From Pseudonocardia sp. DSM 110487 (GTDB lineage: Bacteria > Actinomycetota > Actinomycetes > Mycobacteriales > Pseudonocardiaceae), in NCBI RefSeq assembly GCF_019468565.1, contig NZ_CP080521.1:3162001-3226000 (forward strand): 64,000 nucleotides of DNA, written 5' to 3'. A program made the position numbers and the translations under genes. Below, in pieces: positions 59,222 to 64,000 of the stretch. The notes below the pieces were generated by a model. It did not search any database. It was not told where the DNA came from and worked only from the letters and a program-made list of their open reading frames with translations. Positions within the stretch are counted from its first letter, which is position 1. Each line of letters opens with the position of its first letter.

Positions 59222-60565
59222 CTATCCGCGGTCGGCGACCACGTCGGCGTTCTTGTTGCCGCTCACCTCGTTGGCGTTCGGCGGGGTCACCGGGTCGCCG
59301 GTGGTCATGACGCCGGAGCTGTTGTCGGTGATCGTGTTGCCGGTGAGGTCGACCGCACCGCTGGTGTCGACGTACACGCCGTACCGGGCGTTCTCCGCGA
59401 TGATGTTGTTCTGCACGGAGGTGGCGGTCGACTCGCTGACCACGCGAAGGCCGTCCTGCTGGTTGCCGCGCAGCTGGTTGCCCTCCACCACGTTGCCCTG
59501 CGCCAGCTGAGTGATCCCGACGCCGGTCTCGCCGTTGTCGTACACCTCGTTGTTGCGCAGCGTGTTGCCGCCGGACTCGTTGATGTTGATGCCCTGGGAC
59601 TGGTTGCCGAAGGTCTCGTTGCCCTCGACGAGGTTCCGGTCCGAGCGCAGGTACAGCACGATCCCGTGGTGGGCGTTGCGGTAGACGACGTTGTCGCGGA
59701 TCACGCTGTCGACGCAGTCCTCGGCGAGGATGATCCCGTGCTTGCCGTTGTCGTGCACGACGTTGCGCTCGATGTCCAGCTTGGTCGATCCGGTGTGCGG
59801 GTCGATCCCGTACAGGACGTTGTTGCGGAACTCGTTGTCGAGCACGGACAGGCCGCTCACCTCGTAGGTGTAGAGGCCGTAGTAGAGGTTCGACACGAGG
59901 CTGTCGCTGATCCCGCCGCCGGTGCCGGCCGTGCGCCAGGACAGTCCGTAGGACTCCACGTCGCCGTGGCCGAGGTAGTGCAGCTCGGCGTGGCTGATCG
60001 TCATCTGGGCGCCGTCGCGGGCGAGCAGGAAGCTGCGGCCGTCGTCGTAGCCGGTGTCGACGGTGCCCTGCGCCTCGTTCCAGGACGTGACGCAGGAGCC
60101 GGTGATGTCGAGCTTCCCACCGAGCGCCTCGACCGAGACGAACCGGCCCGGCTCGCTCGCGAGCTTGAGCCACCGGACCTGCGGTGCGCTGATCTGCAGC
60201 TCGGCCCCGCCGCGCACGACGAGGTCGGCGCCGAGCTGCCACTCGCCGGGGGCCACCTCGCGCAGTGCGGCGGGATCTCCCACGGCGGACGCGATCGCCG
60301 GGAGCGTCACCCCGGTGCCGCCGACGACGTCGATCAGGTTCGTGCTGCGGTCGTACCGGACGTCGAGGCCGGCCGGCGCGGGTGCTGCCGGGGCGTCGGC
60401 GGCGGGGGCCTCCTGCACGCACGGCTGCCCAGGGTTGTCGGTGACGGCCGCGGGGACCTGGCGGCGCTCCAGCGGCGGCGGTGTGGGCGCACCACACCCC
60501 GCGAGGAGGACCGCTGCGACGGTGCCGGTGACGATCACCTGCACCGCCCGACGGAGGGCCTTCAT
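59222..60565 (-). CDS. Right-handed parallel beta-helix lipoprotein (NosD/AlgG-like)
   Basis: A 447-aa lipoprotein with lipobox VLLAGCGA, a linker rich in Pro and Ala, and about ten beta-helix coils of the NosD/mannuronan-epimerase class: NLYYGLYTYEVSGLSVLDNE, NVLYGIDPHTGSTKLDIERN, NVVHDNGKHGIILAEDC and NEVYDNGETGVGITQLAQGN. YGIDPHTG resembles the DPHD-type catalytic motif of alginate C5-epimerases. Last gene of the operon; its start overlaps the previous stop. Likely modifies the polysaccharide outside the cell; epimerase or lyase activity is inferred. Confidence 0.82.
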   Translation of the reverse strand: MKALRRAVQVIVTGTVAAVLLAGCGAPTPPPLERRQVPAAVTDNPGQPCVQEAPAADAPAAPAPAGLDVRYDRSTNLIDVVGGTGVTLPAIASAVGDPAALREVAPGEWQLGADLVVRGGAELQISAPQVRWLKLASEPGRFVSVEALGGKLDITGSCVTSWNEAQGTVDTGYDDGRSFLLARDGAQMTISHAELHYLGHGDVESYGLSWRTAGTGGGISDSLVSNLYYGLYTYEVSGLSVLDNEFRNNVLYGIDPHTGSTKLDIERNVVHDNGKHGIILAEDCVDSVIRDNVVYRNAHHGIVLYLRSDRNLVEGNETFGNQSQGININESGGNTLRNNEVYDNGETGVGITQLAQGNVVEGNQLRGNQQDGLRVVSESTATSVQNNIIAENARYGVYVDTSGAVDLTGNTITDNSSGVMTTGDPVTPPNANEVSGNKNADVVADRG

Positions 60566-62484
60566 CACGCCTCCAGCGGGAGTGGTGGGCGGCGGCGCCG
60601 GGTGGTGCCGCCGAGACGGCGCTGGCGGTAGGTGTGCAGTTCCTCCAGCACCACTGCGAGGACGATCAGCGGGACGCCGATCGCGCCGAGCAGGTTGAGC
60701 GGGGGCAGGCTGAGGTCGTTGGCGCCCTGCTGGTTGATCACGCCGCGCACCGACTCCAGTGCGTGCACGTTGGAGTTGACGAGCGTGAACGGGCTGCCCT
60801 CCGCGGTGTTGACGCCCAGTTCCGTCGTGTCGACGGTGACGTCGGACACGTAGACCTGCTCGGGGGAGCGGGAGCGGATCCCCTCCCGGGCGGCGGTGAT
60901 CGTCGAGTTCGTGATCGTGGCGCCCGCCGCGAGGTCCAGCCCGGTGCCGCCGCCGCTGATCTGCGCGTCGGTGATGCGGGCGTCCGGGGTGAAGCTGCGC
61001 ACGCCGTCCGACTCGACGTCGTTGACGGCGAGGTCGGTGACGACGAGACCGGACGTGCCTGCCGCGGTGACGAGCCCGTCGTGCCCGCCGTCGAGGGTGA
61101 GCCCGGTGAGGCGGACGTCGTGCGCTCCGCGGTCGACGCGCACGCCGGACCGGGAGTCGGACACATGGACGCCGTTCAGCGCGATGTCGGTGCCGTTGAC
61201 GGCCACGCCTGCCACGCGGGCTCCGCTGAACGTCGAGTTCCTCGCCTCGAGCGTGCTGGTGCTCTTCTCGACGACCAGCCCGCGGGCGCCCCCTGTGGTC
61301 TGGACCCCGTCGAGCACGATCCCGGAGCTGTGGACGTGGGTGAACACGCCCATGCGCTGGTCGGTGGCCGTGTAGCCGGTGACCGTGATGTTCGTGGAGC
61401 GGGAGATCCGCAGCCCGCCCGCCTGGTCGGCCACGGTGTCGACAGCCGAGACCTCCGTTCCGGTCTCGCCGACGACCGCGACGCCGAAGGCCCCGTTGGC
61501 GTTCGTGCTGATGCCGGTGATCGGGCGCCCGCCGCTCTCCCCTGAGACGAGAACGCCGTTCTCGCCGTTGCCGGTGGCGCGGATCCCGCTCATCGCGGTG
61601 CCCTGGTCACCGCCCAGCACGAGGCCGTTCTCCGCGGAGTCGGCGACCGTCAGCTGGTCGAGGTGCACGCCCTGGGAGTGGGACAGCTGCACCCCGGTGC
61701 TGCCGCGCGCCACGGTGGTGCGCACGAGCGATCCGGTGCTGCCGGTGCGGAACGCCACGGCGGCGGTGCCGCGGTCGTCGGCTCCGGGGGTGTCGTCGGA
61801 CACGGCGCCGAGGTCGTTGAGCGTGCTGTCTGTGACGTCGAGGCGGCCACCGCCGTTGGCCACGATCGTCGGCCGGCCCTTCGCGGTGGCGGGCAGCGGT
61901 TGACCGGTGGCGGGGTCGACCGAGGTGACGGTGATCCCGTTGAGGGCCACCCGGCCGCCGCCGGTGTGGATCGAGGCGGCATCGGACGCGGTGGCGCCAC
62001 CCACGAGCTGCAGGGTGCGCACGGGGCTGCCGGGGCCGCCGAACTGCAACGCGGTGCTGCGGGTGAGGACGAGAGCGGCGTCGAGCGTTGCGGTGCCGTC
62101 GGTGACCTTCAGCCAGTCCGCCGGCAGGGCGCGGTCGAGGTCGGAGATGGTCACGGTGCCGCCTGCCCGGCCGATCTGGCGGGTGACGCGGCCGTCGACG
62201 GCCAGGTCGATGCGGAAGTCCCGCACGATCGCCATCCGGTGCGGGCGGCCGCGGGACTCCCACGCCCTGCGCACCGAGGCCGTGGTATCGGGGGTGATCA
62301 CCTGGGTCGGCTGGGCCGCCGCCTGGGTCGCTGCGGTGTGGGCCACCGCGTGGGTGACGGGCGCGGCGGCCGCGGCCGGGGCGGCCAGCGCGGTGCCTGC
62401 CGCGAGCCCCAGTCCGACGGCGGTGGTCATGCCCGTCGCGAGGATCCGCCCGACCCACCGCTTGCTGGTGGTGCCGGTGTTCAT
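60565..62484 (-). CDS. Membrane-anchored beta-helix repeat protein
   Basis: A 639-aa protein with a signal peptide (TTAVGLGLAAGTALAAPAA), an N-terminal unassigned region (80-200), a long right-handed beta-helix (about 200-590; coils such as GENGVLVSGESGGRPITGIS and AGGLRISRSTNITVTGYTAT) and one C-terminal helix, IGVPLIVLAVVLEELHTY, followed by RQRRLGGTTRRRRPP. The topology is helix domain outside, basic tail in the cytosol. ATG 62484 overlaps the glycosyltransferase stop (ATGA). No obvious catalytic motif; it could bind or guide the polymer. Confidence 0.8.
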   Translation of the reverse strand: MNTGTTSKRWVGRILATGMTTAVGLGLAAGTALAAPAAAAAPVTHAVAHTAATQAAAQPTQVITPDTTASVRRAWESRGRPHRMAIVRDFRIDLAVDGRVTRQIGRAGGTVTISDLDRALPADWLKVTDGTATLDAALVLTRSTALQFGGPGSPVRTLQLVGGATASDAASIHTGGGRVALNGITVTSVDPATGQPLPATAKGRPTIVANGGGRLDVTDSTLNDLGAVSDDTPGADDRGTAAVAFRTGSTGSLVRTTVARGSTGVQLSHSQGVHLDQLTVADSAENGLVLGGDQGTAMSGIRATGNGENGVLVSGESGGRPITGISTNANGAFGVAVVGETGTEVSAVDTVADQAGGLRISRSTNITVTGYTATDQRMGVFTHVHSSGIVLDGVQTTGGARGLVVEKSTSTLEARNSTFSGARVAGVAVNGTDIALNGVHVSDSRSGVRVDRGAHDVRLTGLTLDGGHDGLVTAAGTSGLVVTDLAVNDVESDGVRSFTPDARITDAQISGGGTGLDLAAGATITNSTITAAREGIRSRSPEQVYVSDVTVDTTELGVNTAEGSPFTLVNSNVHALESVRGVINQQGANDLSLPPLNLLGAIGVPLIVLAVVLEELHTYRQRRLGGTTRRRRPPLPLEA

Positions 62485-63752
62485 GCCGCTGCCCTCCGGA
62501 AGGGGATGACGTTGTCGTGGTGGTCGTTGTCGTGGTGATCGTCGTCGTGGTGGTCGGTGCCGGGCTGCTCGACCGAGGTGCGCACGACCTCGCCGTTCTC
62601 CACCGCGACCTGGCGCGTGAGCCAGGCCTGCTTGCGGATTGTGACCAGCGCGGTGATCTTGATGATCGCCATCAGCCATGACACGGCCACGTAGCCCAGC
62701 ACGAAGAAGAAGCTGGACGGCCTGCGCCGGATGTGGGGCGCGAGCTTGGCCGCGCGGCTGACCTGCCACCAGAGCAGCAGCACGCCCGCGAGGATCCAGT
62801 TCTGCGTGACGATGGCGAACACCATCGCGGCCGGCCCGAGCAAGAGCGTGAAGCTGCTCAGACCCTTGTCGATCATGGTGTAGGCGAGGAACGGGTGGCG
62901 CCACACCCACGGCTTGGACAGCGCCCGCAGGTCCGAGCGCCATGTGTTGCGCGCCCAGCGCAGCCGCTGGCGGAAGAAGGTGCGCCAGCGGTCCGGGAAC
63001 GTGGACCAGACCTCGGCCGTGCGCTGCATGTAGGTGAGGTGGCCCCGCTCCAGGATCAGCGTGGTGAGCCGCTTGTCGTCGCCGGAGAGCGACTGGACGC
63101 CCCAGAACGTCTCGTTCATGAAGTCGTCCTCGATCTCCAGCAGGAGCTCGCGCCGGTAGACGGCGGTGCGCCCGGAGAGACAGGAGACGGCCTTGCCGAG
63201 CAGGCTCTGGCTGGCGTTCTCGTCGAAGTAGCGGTGGTCGAGGAACATGTCCGTGATCCGGGCGAGGAAGCCCTTCGACCCGTACACGGACTGCCGGGTG
63301 CCCACCCCGCCGATGCGCGGGTCGGCGAACGGCTTGGCCACCTGGGCGGCGACGTCGTCGGCCCAGATCGTGTCGGAGTCGACGAGCGCGACGAGCTCGG
63401 TGCTGGCGGCCCGCCACCCCCTGCGGAGGGCGTCGCGCTTGCCCGGCACGTCGGTGATGACAACGGTGACGGGGTAACGGGCCGCGACGTCCTGACAGGT
63501 GGTGTCGGACTCGTCGATGACGAGGATGACTTCCTCGACGTCGTTGGCGAGCCACGACTCGATCGCCGCCGCGAAGATCTTCGGGTCTTCCTGGTAGACC
63601 GGCACCACGATCGAGATCGGCAGCCGGTGGTCGTTGATCACCGGCTTGTACAGCACCGCGGGGATGCGGCGCACGAGCCATGCGCCCCAGCGGATCAGGC
63701 CGAGCACGCCCAGTGGCGTGCCCAGCACGTAGTAGTAGAGGGGCAGGTTCAT
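62481..63752 (-). CDS. Processive family 2 glycosyltransferase (hyaluronan synthase-like)
   Basis: A 423-aa membrane GT2: N-terminal helix YVLGTPLGVLGLIRWGAWLV, nucleotide site ISIVVPVYQEDP, LVALVDSDTIWADDV (DxD), SLSGDDKRLTTLILERGH (catalytic base) and FRQRLRWARNTWRSDLRAL (the QxxRW motif of processive enzymes), then about four helices. The C-terminal ~30 residues form a His/Asp-rich tail. It should polymerise and extrude a beta-linked uronate-containing glycan from UDP-sugars. Overlaps the dehydrogenase stop (ATGA). Confidence 0.88.
   Translation of the reverse strand: MNLPLYYYVLGTPLGVLGLIRWGAWLVRRIPAVLYKPVINDHRLPISIVVPVYQEDPKIFAAAIESWLANDVEEVILVIDESDTTCQDVAARYPVTVVITDVPGKRDALRRGWRAASTELVALVDSDTIWADDVAAQVAKPFADPRIGGVGTRQSVYGSKGFLARITDMFLDHRYFDENASQSLLGKAVSCLSGRTAVYRRELLLEIEDDFMNETFWGVQSLSGDDKRLTTLILERGHLTYMQRTAEVWSTFPDRWRTFFRQRLRWARNTWRSDLRALSKPWVWRHPFLAYTMIDKGLSSFTLLLGPAAMVFAIVTQNWILAGVLLLWWQVSRAAKLAPHIRRRPSSFFFVLGYVAVSWLMAIIKITALVTIRKQAWLTRQVAVENGEVVRTSVEQPGTDHHDDDHHDNDHHDNVIPFRRAAA
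62509..62557. repeat. GTCGTGGTG-type simple repeat encoding a His/Asp tail
   Basis: On the plus strand, GTTGTCGTGGTGGTC-like units repeat three times, encoding DHHDDDHHDNDHHDN in the glycosyltransferase C-terminus. Low-complexity DNA prone to length change; the protein tail could bind divalent metal. Confidence 0.7.
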
Positions 63753-64000
63753 GCCGACTCGCGCTCCGCGCCCGGGATCGAGCTCTGGCCGCGCAGCTCG
63801 CTCGCGTCGGCGTGCGCGACCTTCTCGATCTCGTGGTCGACGATCGCGGCGAGGCGGTCGTTGACCTCCACCACGGCGGACAGCAGCGGCATGTCCACCC
63901 CGACGGTGCCGGCGAAGCCGAGGAAGCCCTGGGTGTCCTTGGGCAGGCAGACCCCGCCGTAGGGGGCGCCGCCGCGGATGCCGTACTCGGGGTTGATGGA
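63749..64000 (-). CDS. UDP-glucose/GDP-mannose dehydrogenase family protein, C-terminal part (5' end outside window)
   Basis: The visible 83 residues begin SINPEYGIRGGAPYGG and continue VCLPKDTQGFLGFAGTVGV: the catalytic cysteine motif GGVCLPKD of nucleotide-sugar dehydrogenases, followed by MPLLSAVVEVNDRLAAIV. Only about 66 residues follow the cysteine before TGA 63749-63751, so the normal C-terminal NDP-sugar-binding domain (about 120-150 aa) is absent or encoded elsewhere. The product should be a UDP- or GDP-uronic acid used by the glycosyltransferase encoded next. Confidence 0.8.
   Translation of the reverse strand, partial: SINPEYGIRGGAPYGGVCLPKDTQGFLGFAGTVGVDMPLLSAVVEVNDRLAAIVDHEIEKVAHADASELRGQSSIPGAERESA

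Noticed and set aside
62509..62557. Repeat near the glycosyltransferase considered as an intergenic regulatory repeat
   Set aside because: It lies inside the coding frame and encodes the His/Asp tail.
60565..63681. Single 1038-codon frame spanning the glycosyltransferase and beta-helix genes
   Set aside because: Only the part after ATG 62484 has a signal peptide and beta-helix pattern; the upstream part is an out-of-frame reading of the well-supported glycosyltransferase.

Overview
The window is about 73% GC with dense, often overlapping genes (ATGA/GTGA junctions), frequent GTG starts, and actinobacterial hallmarks: DUF3039, DUF3099 and DUF7455 proteins, a SigB-type sigma factor, an IdeR-type iron box, a group II truncated haemoglobin and a DosR-like box. 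This fits a Pseudonocardiaceae-type actinobacterium, possibly Pseudonocardia; genus is inference. No tRNA, rRNA, CRISPR array, complete insertion sequence or phage gene was seen.

Layout. 0-5 kb: the tail of a CoA-transferase joined in frame to an enoyl-CoA hydratase, an amidohydrolase, a TetR/MFS pair divergent from isopentenyl-diphosphate isomerase, and a PRPP synthetase paralogue. 5-12 kb: mixed metabolic genes, a broken HTH gene, a truncated haemoglobin, an iron-regulated binding lipoprotein and an FAD amine-type oxidase that directly follows the 3' stump of a polyamine permease gene. 12-18.5 kb: a branched-chain amino acid type ABC operon (livKMHGF order) divergent from a PucR regulator. 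18.7-26.3 kb: an EEP phosphatase, a flavin monooxygenase with divergent TetR, the PTS-dependent dihydroxyacetone kinase dhaKLM and a flavin reductase. 26.3-31 kb: sigB behind a SigE/SigH-type promoter, dtd, a large methyltransferase and a MASE1 membrane protein. 31-37 kb: an accessory block (TetR, LysR, DJ-1/PfpI, DHA2 exporter, DUF1772, hydrolase). 37-43 kb: an orphan histidine kinase next to a DosR-like box, a DNA glycosylase, an ArsR metal sensor with the cbiMNQO Ni/Co transporter, DUF3099 and a second ArsR protein. 43-51 kb: pseudouridine catabolism genes, DUF3039, two small enzymes, a PhaC-like protein lacking the catalytic cysteine, and a conserved actinobacterial helicase with DUF7455. 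51-57 kb: an EamA exporter and a sugar ABC operon ending with its ROK repressor. 57-59 kb: a SnoaL-like protein and NDH-2.

59.2-64 kb: the most interesting part is a tightly coupled minus-strand operon running off the right edge: nucleotide-sugar dehydrogenase, a processive family 2 glycosyltransferase with a His/Asp-rich tail, a membrane-anchored beta-helix protein and a beta-helix lipoprotein. It looks like a uronic-acid polysaccharide synthesis and modification system.

Superimposed on the genes is a set of non-coding repeats: a 22-bp-period tandem element with core CGCGAGTCGCG at four gene ends, a GTGAGTGGATACGCG hairpin at two sites, and a CATGATCAAGGCTTCGGCGCG element at two sites inside hairpin-rich intergenic DNA.
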